44,310 nucleotides of DNA from Saprolegnia diclina VS20 (GCF_000281045.1 NW_008246110.1:197354-241663); one strand, 5' to 3'; numbered from the stretch's first letter, positions 10,109 to 21,185 are shown. The notes: generated by a model from the letters alone, not told the origin. Translations and numbers: made by a program.

Positions 10109-12416
10109 CTAGCCGATCGGCTCGAGCGTCGTCGCTGCTACACTGTCTACGATCGCCTTGCCATGGGGCTCGGACGAGCTGTGCTCTATGCTTCGTCGCT
10201 TGGCCTTGGCTGCCGTGCCCGCGCGATCGTCCATCGGATGGATGGGCGGCGGCCGTTCGTCCCGGCGCGCCCGCCCGCCCTTGTCGGTCGTCGGCGTCAA
10301 TGTCGTTGGTTTCGGGGACTTGGGACACACGGAGAGCGAGGTGTGTGTCGCCGGCATGCGCTTCGCCGAGTGCGTTGGCGTCAAGCAGTTGATAGCTTTT
10401 TCTGCGGGCGTCACCTTGGGCATCACCAATGCGTTCGTGTTGAGCGCCGGGATCGTCACGGGCGTCGTCGACGCCGGCCGCGGCGACCGCGTGTGGTGCG
10501 GTGGCTTGGCGTCGCCTGTGCGCAGCGTGCGCCCGACCCGGGGGTGGCCCGATCCACCGTGGTGTGTCGTCATGACGAGTGTCGATGACGGCGGCGTGCT
10601 CAGGCCGCTCAGCGTCGGGACGAGTGGGTTCGATGTTGTGCGCAGCGCGGCTTTCGGTAGCTTGTTGCTCTCGTCGACGCTATTCTCATCCGCGGTTGCT
10701 GTCGTCGTTGTCGTGGATGATGATGAGGATGCTGCTGTTGGGGGCAGAGGTATTGAAAACGATGACGCGTCGGTCGTGTGCTTAGCGATCTGCAGCGTAA
10801 AGGCCTCGGCGTCGTCGTCGTCGTCGCCGTCTTTGGAAGGCGACGCCGCCATGAGACTCTCCATGCTCGAGTAGCTCGCCTTCCCGCGCAGCCACGGATG
10901 CGAGAAAATCTCGGGGATCGTCGCCCGCTCAACCGGGTCGGGCTGCAGCATGCGCGTGATCAAATCTACACCACATTGCCATTGTACTAGCGAGGCCTTG
11001 GACGTCGTACCCGTCACTTCCGGACTGAGGGTCTCGTCAAGCTTGTACTGGGCGCGCATGATGCGGTTGCGGATGACGTTTTCGCGCGGTCGGTTGGTGC
11101 CCTTGAGGTCCGTGCCTTCGAACGGGAGGCGGCCGCACACGATTGCAAACAAGATGACGCCAAGACTCCACACGTCCAGCGGCGGTCCTAAGCGCACATC
11201 GACACATAGATGTGCGGGAGGCGTCGGACCTGCGTTGGACGTGCCACGAAACACTTCGGGCGGGAGGTACGAGATGGAGCCGCACGTTGTCTTGGCCATG
11301 GCACCTACGACGCTATTGTCGAGACGATGACAAGGGATGGAATACCAGGTCGATAAAAGTCACTCAGGCCAAAGTCGGCAATCTTGACGCTGTTGAGGTC
11401 GCTTTTGCTACACGAGCAAACGTGAGCGTGGACGACCAGTGCAGCGTACTTTTGTAGCAAAATGTTCTCGAGCTTGAGGTCGCGATGGCAAATGTGTTGG
11501 TTGTGGGCATACCCGACGCCCGATAAGATCTGAGAAAACACAAGCGCGCCCTCTTCCTCGACGAGGCCGCCGCTCGGGAGGTGCACGAGGTGGTGGTACA
11601 AATCGCCGCTACAACATCATGATTGCCTACGCCTGCATGTCGAGCCGCACGGACCCTTCGAGGAGCTCAAAGACGAGCACGACGTGGTTGGGCTCATTAA
11701 ATACGCGGATGAGCTTGATGATGCTCGGGTGGTTGAGCGCCTGCCGATCGATGTGCATGAGCTAGTAGGAACGCGATGGAGATGGCACCGTGAGGCACTG
11801 GATCTCGGTCGTCGTGCGCTCGACGTCGCCGAGCGACCCCATTTCGCTCTTCTACTCCTCGTGTCAAGACAAATGGAAGTGCAAAGTGACATCGTACGAG
11901 GATAAACTTGAGCGCGACTTTTTCGTTGGTGAGCTGGTGGACGCCGAGTCGGACTTCGCCAAAGCCGCCGCGGCCGAGAAGCGTCGTGACGCGGTACCCG
12001 CCGACAACGCCGCCGCTGCCAATGTTGTCGACGCTGCTGGCCTCGGCTTCGCTTTGGCCCGGAATCTGGAACGGCGCGCCCGTCGAGAAGAAGAGCATGT
12101 CGCCTTCCTCGATGCACATGAGGTCGTCGACCTCGACGCCTAAAACACCGTTCATAGGACGCGCTGCTGTTGAACAGACCGTCCGAGTTGAAGACGCGTG
12201 ATGCCATTGGCACCATCTCGAGGCGCTGCGAGCACGAGCAGAGAAAGTCGTCCCAGGTCCAATGCGGCTGCACAAAGAGCGCTACGCCACGCAGATGGGT
12301 GTCGTGCAGAAGAGGACGCGCCTACTCTTGGGGTTTTCAAAGCACCCGTTCTTGTAGGCCTTGATGGGCCGGCCCTGGACGTCGTGCTCGTTGAAGTCGT
12401 CGTCAAAGTCGCCCAT
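10109..12416 (-). CDS. CAMK/SnRK-like Ser/Thr protein kinase with N-terminal ubiquitin-like (KHA/DCX-type) domain
   Basis: Ten exons separated by nine introns of 40-48 nt; the joined frame is 637 residues. Exons: 12326-12416, 12180-12281, 11898-12139, 11789-11851, 11655-11740, 11450-11608, 11346-11407, 11230-11304, 11011-11187, 10109-10965. The N-terminal ~85 residues (KNGCFENPKTLFVQPHW ... RVFNSDGVEVDDL ... GDMLFF) resemble a KHA or doublecortin-type fold. The kinase domain follows: glycine loop LLGRGGFGEV, lysine VALKFIL, HRDLKLENILL, DFGLSDFY, a GAMAKTTCGS activation segment, PPEVF, DVWSLG and MLQPDPVERAT. The last ~250 residues are a Ser/Thr/Pro-rich tail with an acidic run, probably disordered and regulatory. 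Two introns (11188-11229, 10966-11010) are multiples of three without stops and are placed by matching the kinase fold. ATG 12414-12416. Confidence 0.9.
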
Positions 12417-12580
12417 GCTCGGCGTTAAATTTACACTGCGGCCGGTTCAGAGCTATTTCGATTTCGACAAACGAGTAACTAACCCAACCAACGGCCCATC
12501 AACGTCCACGCTTCTCCGCCGACAACAAGCACGAGTGGACAACACATGTGTTCTTAGTCGACGCGTCATGGGACTGCTGT

Positions 12581-14002
12581 CTAGTTGGCCTTGTTGACGC
12601 CGTCGACGCGCTTGCCCTTGGCGTCGCCGTCGTCGCTCTCGTCATCGCCGCTCGCATCGTCGTCGTCGTTGCCACCTTGGCGTTCCTTGAGGAGCGCTTC
12701 GGCCTCGCGCAATCGGTCTTGGTGCGAGACCGGGTACTCTTCGTCGCCCATGCAATAGTCGAGCAGCGCAACGAGGATCGCGACAATGATGGCGAGCGCA
12801 ACAATACCGGCGAGGACAGCCCAGAGCGTGTGCTCGGCCGCCCACTCGAGGAGACCGTCGACGAGCTGGCCCGCAAGCGACTCGTCCGGAATGGCCCCGA
12901 TCGTCTCGGCCTTGCTGTAGCCCGACGCGATAAAAGACGTAAAGCTGCGCGAAGACGCGTCAGTACCGACCATAAGTATGGAGCAACACGTACCCTTCGA
13001 GCGTGCGCGCGCCTTCGTACTTGTACACTTGACCGTTCTTGATAAAGAAGAGCGTCGGGTATCCGTTGACGCTGAAGCGCGAGCAGACGCGGCGGTACTT
13101 GGTGCAGTCGATCTACGCCAAGCAGATAAGAACTAGGGCGGTCGACAATATGATGGCTAGACCTTGCCCACTTGGGCCGTGCTGCCACTCTCCTTGAGCG
13201 TCGCGCTGAGCTTGTCCCACACCGGCGCCTATCCCAAGTGGATCAGAAAGGATTTGGAGGTTGTGTTGGACGTACGAGGCGCTTGCAGTGGCCGCACCAC
13301 GGCGCGTAAAACTTGAGCAGCCATGGCTCCGACTTGTCGTGGACGAGTTCGTCAAACGACGTGGTCGAGAGCGACACGACGAGGCTGTTCTTCTCGGCTT
13401 CGGCCATTTCCTTTTCCATCTGAATCTGGCGCGCATCTAGTTGCATTCATCACAAAGGTGCGCCACTAGGAACGAGCAACGTACCAAATTGGCTCTGGGA
13501 CAAGATCTCTTCGCCGCCGACCTTCTACAAGGACGCGTGAGTGGGATCGAGACCAAGCATGCCGTACCTTGTAGCCGTTGGTGACGAAGTCCACAAAGTG
13601 CTGGCTATCGCGCTGGCCCGCGTAGTCGAACGAGTGCTTGTCGGCGATCGCCTTGATCGTCGGGTACGACTTGACTTCGAAGCGCATGCACACGGTCTTG
13701 TGCACGGTGCAGTCGATCTTGCCAATGTGAATGTCCTTGCCCTACATTGCGCTCACGTCAGATGGCGGGAACGGTAGCTTGGCGACAACCTGGATCGCCG
13801 CATCCGACGGGAGCTTGTCAAAGGTCGGCGCCAGCGACTTGCAATGGCCGCACCACGGGGCATAAAACTTGATGAGCCACACGCCGTTGGCCGTGCGCGC
13901 ATCAAAGTTGTCGGTCGTCAGAACCTCGGCGCCGTCAGCGCGGGCCATGCCCACCAAGGCCATCAGAAGTACCGAGAGCAGGATTGCCGCACGTCCGAGC
14001 AT
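12581..14002 (-). CDS. Transmembrane protein disulfide isomerase (two thioredoxin domains)
   Basis: Seven exons (13790-14002, 13568-13741, 13485-13524, 13276-13436, 13163-13228, 12994-13112, 12581-12944) joined across six introns of 43-50 nt give 378 residues. A cleavable signal peptide (about 1-22) is followed by a thioredoxin domain with active site WCGHC (about 50-54), a second one with the same motif (about 189-193), then a membrane helix ([20 protein letters not shown]) and an acidic cytosolic tail ending KAN. The layout matches ER-membrane PDIs of the TMX type, which form and reshuffle disulfides in secreted proteins. No KDEL is present, as expected for a membrane-anchored form. The upstream region carries an initiator-like sequence (listed separately). 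Confidence 0.93.
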
Positions 14003-14426
14003 CTTAGTCTGGCTGCCTCAAAATCCTGAATGAGGCACCGCAAAAGGTTCGACGCCTCATTTTAGGGCTAGAAACTCCTCGGCCTTCCGGAAATACAAAT
14101 GCAAATATTAAATCCATAGATACAAATAGATAGATGCTGTGGCTAACGTTTTCATATTTAAAATACAGGCCTTTTCCGGAAGGTACTCACCAGCAGTCTA
14201 TTTCCACGCAACGCTGGGTTGGTGCTGGTCAAGCAGGGAAGGCGCCTTGTCGTGGTTTAGGCCGTCGCGCCATTCTCTCAGCGGTAAGCAGTATACATAT
14301 ATATGTAGGCTAGATCCCGCATGGGCTGTTATGCTTCAATACAGCTCTCTATGCCTTGTCTAAATGCTTCTAGTTGGGTGTTTTCAACCTGGTGGGTTGG
14401 CACCTGTTTCAAACGCGATCCACGAG
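14003..14426. other. AT-rich divergent promoter region
   Basis: Separates the PDI gene (minus) from the CENP-S gene (plus). It is AT-rich around 14090-14160 and 14285-14310. No coding frame or repeat is convincing. Confidence 0.5.
14010..14060 (-). promoter_or_regulatory. Possible oomycete initiator plus flanking region, PDI gene
   Basis: On the minus strand, CCTCATTCAGGATTTTGAGG lies about 20-35 bases upstream of the ATG. This resembles the oomycete core promoter, in which a TCATTC-type initiator is followed by a T-rich flanking element. Placed by eye only. Confidence 0.35.
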
Positions 14427-14768
14427 ATGGACGAGGAGCGGACCGCGCTGCTCTACGCGGTCAGCGCCATCTGCGACGCCAGCGCGACGCAGGACTTCAT
14501 GGACGTCGAGAATGGGATCAAGGCCAAGGCGCGACCCAGCGCGTCCAAGGAGACGCTGCAGATCCTCACGGACGTCGTGCTCAAGCAGGTCGACCTCGTC
14601 GCCGTGGACCTGCAGCAGTTTGCGCAGCACGCAGGCCGCAAAAAGATCTCGGCGGAAGACGTGCTGCTCTGTGCCCGCCGGCAGCCGGACCTGGCCGCGA
14701 CGCTGCAAGAGTACCACCGCGCCAACTTTCTCGGGAGCGCGACGCGGAAGCGCAAGGACCGATCGTGA
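14427..14768 (+). CDS. Histone-fold protein CENP-S / MHF1
   Basis: An intronless gene of 113 residues. The sequence ALLYAVSAICD ... LQILTDVVLKQVDLVAVDLQ followed by FAQHAGRKKISAEDVLLCAR is the histone fold of CENP-S (MHF1), including the conserved second-helix to loop-2 signature and the C-terminal basic KRKDR tail. In other eukaryotes CENP-S pairs with CENP-X, as part of the CCAN kinetochore complex or with FANCM in fork repair. Length is close to the usual 110-140. The ATG at 14427 precedes MDEERTALL; an upstream in-frame ATG at 14364 is possible but adds residues unlike the family. The stop is 40 bp from the stop of the convergent TBC gene. Confidence 0.85.
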   Translation: MDEERTALLYAVSAICDASATQDFMDVENGIKAKARPSASKETLQILTDVVLKQVDLVAVDLQQFAQHAGRKKISAEDVLLCARRQPDLAATLQEYHRANFLGSATRKRKDRS

Positions 14769-14808
14769 ACGAGACGATACGTGTGTTAAATAAGAACCGA
14801 CGGATTTG

Positions 14809-16978
14809 CTAGCTAATCGTGCACCCGTAGCAAAAGGACGCTTGGCAGAGCTTGTCGGGACTCCGCGCCTGGAGCGCTTCGGGAAACAGCGTCGCGGAAG
14901 CCTTCTTGTCCGAGACGACGCTGCTTTCCTGGTCGTCCTCGGGCGTGATCGTCGGCTGCGATGACATGGTCATCGTCGCCGAGAAGAGCTCAAACTCGGT
15001 CGTTGGCGACAAGAGCGAGATGCGGCCGCCGTCCTTGCGCCGGTACGGGTTGTCGCTCGCAGCCGAGAGCGCCTTCTCCCGCGCAATCGGTGGCGACCGA
15101 ATCGGCACGACGCCGTCCGAGCTGTTGCTGCGCCGGCGCATTGCGAGCGTCGGCTTGAGGTCGTCGACCCAAAAGCTCCGCGACGGCCGGCGGCTTACCG
15201 TGGCCGTCGGTTCGTCGTCTTCGTCGCCAAAGCAGCGCAAAATGAGCGGCTCGGTCATCGCGCCTTGGTACCACTCGCGAAACGAGAGCTTCCGGTCCAA
15301 GTCGACGTCCATGCGCAGGAGCTTCTGCATAAAGGCGGTCGGGAGCACGCGCCCAAAGCGGTCAAAGAGCGCGGCCGTGTCGTCCTCGTCGTCAATGATC
15401 TGCGCCGTGTCGGCGGACGCGGACCGGAATTTATTTTTCTTCTTTTTCGGGTGCGCAGCGGTGATCGAGACCTTGTTGTGGTAGATCTCGCAGAGCGACC
15501 CGGCCATGAGGATCATCTGCTCGACGTCGAGGTGGCCGACCTTCTCGCCGTCGTACAGGTCAAAGCACAGCTGCAGCTTCTCTTCCAACGTGCCCTTGCA
15601 GAGCACAGAGAGCGCCTGGAAAGCTGCATGAGCCTCGGTACACATCGAGAGATTAGATTGCGTACGAGCATGAGGCGTTGAAAGTCGACGTGGCCGCGCG
15701 CGTCGGGCTGCAGGACCTCGAAGAGCTGGTCGAGGCTCTTTGGGCCCCACTCGGGGATGACGCGCGACAGGATCGGCCGCAACACTTCCTTGTTGATGCC
15801 GCCGGCCAGCGTCGGCAGCTTGGCGTGGTTGGTCGTGCGCAAAATGAACTGAAACTCGAGCTGGAGCTGCTCCAACTGCGAGCGGTCGAAATGGGTGATG
15901 CCATGGAGCGCGCACACCTCTTGCTCCATGTAATGCGGGTTCACGCGCACGTCGACGCGGAGCGCTTCGATGGCCTCTTCGGTGAGCGCATACGTCGCGG
16001 CCTTGGCTTCAAGTTGTGCAAAGACGTCCATGTCCATGCTCGCTGCGTGTTCGAGCGCAATCTTGTACGCAAAGCTGGCATCGCCGTCGTCCTGTGTCTA
16101 GAGAGAACGTGAAACGGTGGAGGGTAGCGTCGGGCGAGTCGTACGATCGAGTCGATGATGTCGTCGGTGGCCGAGTCGAGCAGCATGAGCGCCATGACAA
16201 AGTGTGCGATCGAGCCCGTGCTCGGAGTCGCTGTCAGCGTGTAGTTCCAGTAGCTCGCCAGCGCTTGCGTGGGCACTTGGTCCACAAAGACTGTGATGAA
16301 CCACTTGAACGCGAGCAGCGACGAGAGACATTGCAAGTCGCTCTAGACCGAATCCGTATGAGCATCAAGCATGCATGTTGAAGCAGGTACCTCGGGCATG
16401 GCGTTGGCCAGCCGCGGCAGCTTCAAGGCGATGAGATGGCCAAGGACATCCATGTCGACGTGAAAGCCTTGGAGCTTGGGAAGGCGCGCGAAAAAGTCGG
16501 ACGGAAAGATGCGCTCCATGACAACGCAATAGACCCAGAAGACATGTTCTTCGTCGTAGCCGGCCGAGGCCTCATGGACGTGGCCGAGGAGAAAGCTCAC
16601 CACGTCGGCGTGGCCTTGCACGTACCCGACGCGCACGTTGCGCACGGCGTAGGCCATCAAAATGCGCTTGAGCGACTCGAGGTAGGGTGCTAACGGCGCC
16701 ATGTCGAGGCTGTCATCTTCGGTCACGTCTCGGTGCAAGACGTAGCGGTAGAGGGACACGCCGGCACGCGGGACGTCGAGCGCGATCTGGCGCGCGTCGG
16801 CCTCCAGCACGGCGCCGGGCAAGAGCGCGCGTCGGCAGAGGTCGCGGTACGACCGGTTGCTGCGTGCGGCCAGCGCATGGGCCCCGGACGCTACGTGCCA
16901 GTCCATGCTCCTCGTGCTCCTTGACTTGTGTAAAAGCTTGGCAAATCGAACGTCGCAATACGTTTCAGCACGGCCCAT
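14809..16978 (-). CDS. TBC-domain Rab GTPase-activating protein with C-terminal EF-hands
   Basis: Four exons (16391-16978, 16145-16342, 15666-16097, 14809-15615) give 674 residues. The TBC domain shows both catalytic fingers: arginine finger IALDVPR (about R71) and glutamine finger GYVQG (about Q121), plus the KWF...VP block after the first intron. It should stimulate GTP hydrolysis by a Rab GTPase in vesicle traffic. After it comes an EF-hand module: DFQRLMLALSVLCKG-type sequence, FDLYDGEKVGHLD and a second loop DVDLDRKLSFRE, so Ca2+ may tune it. TBC plus EF-hand recalls the TBC1D8/9 group. The C-terminal ~150 residues are Ser/Arg-rich and probably disordered, ending in a Cys-containing CQASFCYGCTIS. 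Introns are 47-50 nt; the third (15616-15665) is set by EF-hand continuity. Confidence 0.92.
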
Positions 16979-17998
16979 TTGACTTGCGATTTGTATTCAC
17001 GCCGCCTTCCCCAACACTGTATGTTTCCCGAGCGAATCTATTTTATTCCAATTCGTTTTATTTTATTTTCTTGCGAGTGATTTCGGCCCCGCTTGCTCAT
17101 TGGCTCGGTCCACTCGACCTCGCGCATGTCCCTAGTCTGGTGCTATAACTCATTGTGGGGCTGTTCCTTCGCTTTCGACAGCGTCCGAACGAGGACTTGG
17201 TTTAGGTCGGTGTGCTAGGGGCGAATGGCTGGCTGCCTCGCTTCTGCCATCCCAGCTTGGGCCGAGGAACTGCACCACCCTATAGCGCACCATCTCATAT
17301 CGTGTGATGGATCGTCGTCGATGGTCCGTCGCGATTGGTTGATGCATACAAGAGGGCGCGTGTTGATTCAACAAAGCCGCGCGGATGGCACATCTACCGC
17401 AAGTGCTGAACGTCCCCATGTCTCGCTGCCCGTCGCGGCTACTTGAGCAAGGCAATCCATCTCAGACCTTCGTCCTCGACCGAGCGACGTGGTGGAGGTA
17501 CTGTACATGAGGTCACGCATTTGTCCGTGTCCATGGTCGTGTCCCAAGGTGCCACCATGCCCCAGTACAGTGTACTGCAACGGCAAGCAGCTTCCGTTGG
17601 CTGTGCGGCCGTCGGCGCTGACCAATACCGGTACTAGCACCTTGTACAGGCGTCCTGACGCATAACGTTGCCGACGTCGCACTTGTCGCTTGCAACACGG
17701 TACAACTCGGTGGACTTGGTCGTTGCCAGGACTACTTGTGTACGTAGTGCGCTTGTTTGTGGCGTGCAGCCCGCTATAAGCTGCCTGCTAGCTCTACATG
17801 CTTATTGCGAGCGTATTTCAAGCTTATTGCAAGCTTCTTGCAAGCTTTGTGCATGCTGATTGGGTCGCTGGTACAATGTCGTCGTGCATGGCGGGAAACC
17901 TCTCGCACTTGATCCATCACATGACATTTGTTTATAGAGGTTCAAGAAATAGTATGAAGGTTTGTATTTGGCGGCCGAAATTCGAAGAGAGCGTCGTC
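16979..17998. other. Divergent intergenic region with tandem repeat
   Basis: About 1 kb between the TBC and TOG genes, AT-rich near 17030-17085. Open frames (for example 17225-17446 plus, 17368-17682 minus) have no domain and no credible exon ends. The only structure I can point to is the 11-bp tandem repeat near the right end. Confidence 0.5.
17797..17862 (+). repeat. 11-bp imperfect tandem repeat, six units
   Basis: Six consecutive 11-mers related to CAAGCTTATTG (catgcttattg, cgagcgtattt, caagcttattg, caagcttcttg, caagctttgtg, catgctgattg). It lies about 140 bases upstream of the TOG-protein ATG. Confidence 0.85.
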
Positions 17999-19677
17999 AT
18001 GGAACGGCTCGCGGCGCAGGTACGCGCGGCCGTCGAGGCCATGAGCTCATGCTGCTGAGGTAGAGCGAACGATGTCTTCGCCTCCTGCGCGAGGACGCCG
18101 AGTGGCAGGACAAGACGCAGCAGCTGCTGGACCTCCAGGAAGTCTTCGAGGCCATGCGAGCGACGGGCAGGCTCAAGCCAATCGACCCGGTCCTCGCGCT
18201 TCTCAAGCCACTCGTGGTACGATGAACTTTCGTGCTAGTACATATGCAGTGGCTCATGCAGTATAGCCGCATCTGACGGCCATGCTGGGCGATATTCGGT
18301 CGTCGGTCGTCAAGACGACATGCTCGGTGCTCTCGGCGATCGCGACCGCGTGCGGGCCGGACCTCGCGCCATTCGTGGACGAGATCCTGCTCGGCGTCTT
18401 GAACACGGCGTACGTCAAGGTCCGCGTCATGTCGAGCGCGGGCGAGGCTTGCCTCGAGACCATCTCCAGGCAGTCCCGCTACAGCCTGCTCCAGCTCCAA
18501 GCCCACTTTGCGCAAACCAAGCACGGTAAAGCCCCTTTCTCTCGTTTGATCCTGATGGAAGTCGACCTCTCTGTAGCGGACGTGCGCCATCTCTGCATAG
18601 CGCAGTTTCCCATCATCATGAGCTCATGGCTCAAGCCCGAGCTCGACGCGCAGTACCCGATTCTGAAGAGCATGCTCGCGAAGGCGCTCCAGGACCAAGA
18701 CGACAAGGTACGGCGGAAAGCGCGCGAAGCCTTTTGCATGTTGTCTGAGATCTGGTACTAGCCTCCTCAATTCTATGGCGGCGCGCTCACGATGGCGACG
18801 ATGTAGGGACGAACACATGGACGAGTTTGTGCTCTTGCCCCAGCGCACGACGCGCGAGTCCATCATCAAGGAGTTTCCGCTCTCGCGACTGGCCACAGAG
18901 CTGCGGCGCAAGCACGGCGAGCCCGTACCGAAGCGCACGCCACTCAAACAGCGCATGGCGACGACGCCGGACCCATCGATCGCGTCGGAAGAGTCGTCGG
19001 ACAGCGTGCCGCCGTCGCCCAGCACAAAAAACACAACACGGCCACGCGCCGCATTGAAACCCATGGCGCGGTCGGTCTCGGTACCGAGTGCGCGCCGCTA
19101 CATCGCTGCGTCGGGCTCCATGTCGTCCCAGTCCTCCTCCTCCGACGTCGCTCCCGTCGACTTGGACGACGAACTCGCGCGCCGCGACGAGGCCGAGTCC
19201 CGTGACGTTGCGTCGGAGCCGCAGGACGATGTCGTCGACAATCACGCACCGCATGACGATGCGCACCCGACAGCACGGCCCGTCTCGGTGCCCAAGCGAC
19301 TGCTTGACAACTTCGTGTGGATCTGCACGGCCGTGAGCATTCTCTTTGCGATCTATGGCCTCACGGGGGCCCTCTGGAGCGTCGTGCTGCTCGGGAGTCC
19401 GTCAAGCGACATTTCGCTCGAGCTCCAAGACGTCGAGGACGCGGTGCTCACAACGCTCTTTGAGTTCCGGGCGCACGAGGCTGAGATGGACGCGTGGGTC
19501 CACGACGTCGCTGATACGATGGACGCGTACCGGCGCGAAGCGTCGGCCGAAATTAGCCGCCTTCACGACGCCAACGCCGTCTGGAACCGGTCGATGCGCA
19601 ACGATATGGCGGCCTTCACCGCCGAGTTTGTGGCCAAAATCAAGTTTGATCCGACACCCGAGAGCAGTGCTCCCTAG
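17999..19677 (+). CDS. TOG/CLASP-like HEAT-repeat protein with a C-terminal transmembrane helix
   Basis: Five exons (17999-18019, 18064-18216, 18267-18525, 18601-18754, 18807-19677) give 485 residues. The first ~200 form a TOG domain of the CLASP N-terminal type, with HEAT helices such as LLDLQEVFEAM, IRSSVVKTTCSVLSAIA, YVKVRVMSSAGEACLETI and DQDDKVRRKAREAFCMLSEI. These bind tubulin in known family members. A Ser/Pro-rich linker follows (about 240-355), then one hydrophobic helix (about 363-388, NFVWICTAVSILFAIYGLTG) and a coiled-coil-like tail of ~95 residues. CLASPs are normally soluble, so the membrane anchor is unusual. Exon 1 codes only MERLAAQ. The 75-nt third intron is longer than average. 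The stop is 188 bp from the convergent chorismate synthase gene. Confidence 0.85.
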
Positions 19678-19865
19678 TCGATCAACGCCTTGTGACTGTT
19701 GTCGATCTTTTTTCTAATATATAACCCCAACCCTATCCCTCTTTACGTCTCGACATTCGCGTCGCGAGGCAGATGCCACAGGTCCTCGGTGGAAGAACCG
19801 ACGCAGAGAAGACGCCAGCAGAACTGGAAGAGAAAACGGTAGGGTAGTATTATTGATGGAGTCTA

Positions 19866-21185
19866 TTACATGTAGTGGTCGCGTGCGAGCTGCAGCATGG
19901 CCAAGTCGGCGAGCACGAGCGACGACATGGACTCGACAAGCGGCGGGACGCGCGGGAGGACGCATGGGTCGTGGCGGCCCTTGGCCTCGAGCACAATGGC
20001 GTTGCCGTCAAAGTCAACAGTCTCTTGGGCCTGGCCGATCGTCGAGACGGCTTTGACTGCGATCTTGAAGTAGATGTCGGCGCCGCTCGAGATACCACCG
20101 AGGACACCGCCGGCGTCGTTCTTGACGACGCTCAAGCGGCCGTTCTCGCCAGCGCAGAACGCGTCGTTGTGCGCCGAGCCGCGCTGGCGCGTGCCCTCAA
20201 AACCCGAGCCGTACTGGAACCCCTTGACAGCCGGAATCGAGAGCATCGCGTGGGCCAACATCGCTTGGAGCTTGTCAAAGCACGGTTCACCCCAGCCCAC
20301 AGCGGCGTTGCGAATGACGCACGTGACTGTACCGCCGATCGAGTCGGCGTCGGCCTTGCACTCGCGGATGACCGTGGCCATGGCGGCAGCCGACGGCGGA
20401 TGCGGGCAGCGCACAGGCACCAAGTCCTCGGTAAGGTACTCGGCGAGGTTGGACGGCGTCGGGAGCACGTCGCCCTGGCGGTTGTACACGACGTTGTTGG
20501 CATCGAGGTACGCCGGCGCCGCGAGGTCCGTCGACGCAACGAACGCCTCCTCCGTCTGCCCGGGCACCTGCAGGATGCGCAGCGTGCCGAGGCGGTCAAC
20601 GTCGTCGCGCGTCAGCGTCGTCCCCGTCGTGTTGAGCGACGGCATTGGCATATCGACGTGGCCAATCGAGCTCACCCACGAGACGATCTCGGTCTTGAAT
20701 TTTTGCGCAAGCCACTTTTCCGCGATCGCACCGGCCGCGACGCGACCGATGGTCTCGCGGGCGCTGGCACGACCACCGCCACTCGAGGCGCGCGTGCCAT
20801 ACTTGACCTGGTACGTGTAATCGGCGTGGCCGGGTCGGGGCACATTGCTCATCTCGCTATAGTCTTGCGGCCGGACATTCTCGTTTGGCACAAACACCGA
20901 GATGGGCGTGCCAAGCGTCACGCCACGCTCCGTGCCACTCTGGATCACGACGAGGTCCTTCTCGTCGCGGGGCGTCGTGAGCTTGCTCTGGCCAGGACGG
21001 CGCCGCGTGAGCTGCGGCTGGATGTCGGCCTCAGTGAGCTCGAGGCCCGGCGGGACGCCGTCGATGATGGCGCCGACGCCCTTGCAGTGCGACTCGCCAA
21101 ACCTAAGGCGACATATGAGACCAAGAGTCGCAGGAAGCGGCGCGTCGTACGTGGTGACGCGGAAGAGACGGCCAAAGGAGCTCAT
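19866..21185 (-). CDS. aroC: Chorismate synthase
   Basis: Two exons, 21151-21185 and 19866-21102, give 423 residues. Chorismate synthase converts EPSP to chorismate, the last shared step of aromatic amino-acid synthesis, using reduced FMN. Family signatures are visible: MSSFGRLFRVTTFGESHCKG after splicing, RRPGQS, RPGHADYTY, GGGRASARETIGRVAAGAIA, RGSAHNDAF, NDAGGVLGGISSG and RHDPCVLPR. The 48-nt intron (21103-21150) is a multiple of three with no stop, so an unspliced reading would insert 16 residues into the conserved TTFGESH motif. This is why I place it. ATG is 21183-21185. I see no attached flavin reductase domain, unlike the bifunctional fungal enzyme. Confidence 0.96.
   Translation of the reverse strand: MSSFGRLFRVTTYDAPLPATLGLICRLRFGESHCKGVGAIIDGVPPGLELTEADIQPQLTRRRPGQSKLTTPRDEKDLVVIQSGTERGVTLGTPISVFVPNENVRPQDYSEMSNVPRPGHADYTYQVKYGTRASSGGGRASARETIGRVAAGAIAEKWLAQKFKTEIVSWVSSIGHVDMPMPSLNTTGTTLTRDDVDRLGTLRILQVPGQTEEAFVASTDLAAPAYLDANNVVYNRQGDVLPTPSNLAEYLTEDLVPVRCPHPPSAAAMATVIRECKADADSIGGTVTCVIRNAAVGWGEPCFDKLQAMLAHAMLSIPAVKGFQYGSGFEGTRQRGSAHNDAFCAGENGRLSVVKNDAGGVLGGISSGADIYFKIAVKAVSTIGQAQETVDFDGNAIVLEAKGRHDPCVLPRVPPLVESMSSLVLADLAMLQLARDHYM

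Noticed and set aside
11741-11788. A 27-nt intron ending at CTACTAG in the kinase gene
   Set aside because: Too short for this genome. Extending to the next CAG gives a 48-nt intron, leaves TACTAG as a branch-point-like site, and restores the kinase sequence QCLTALNHPSIIKL.
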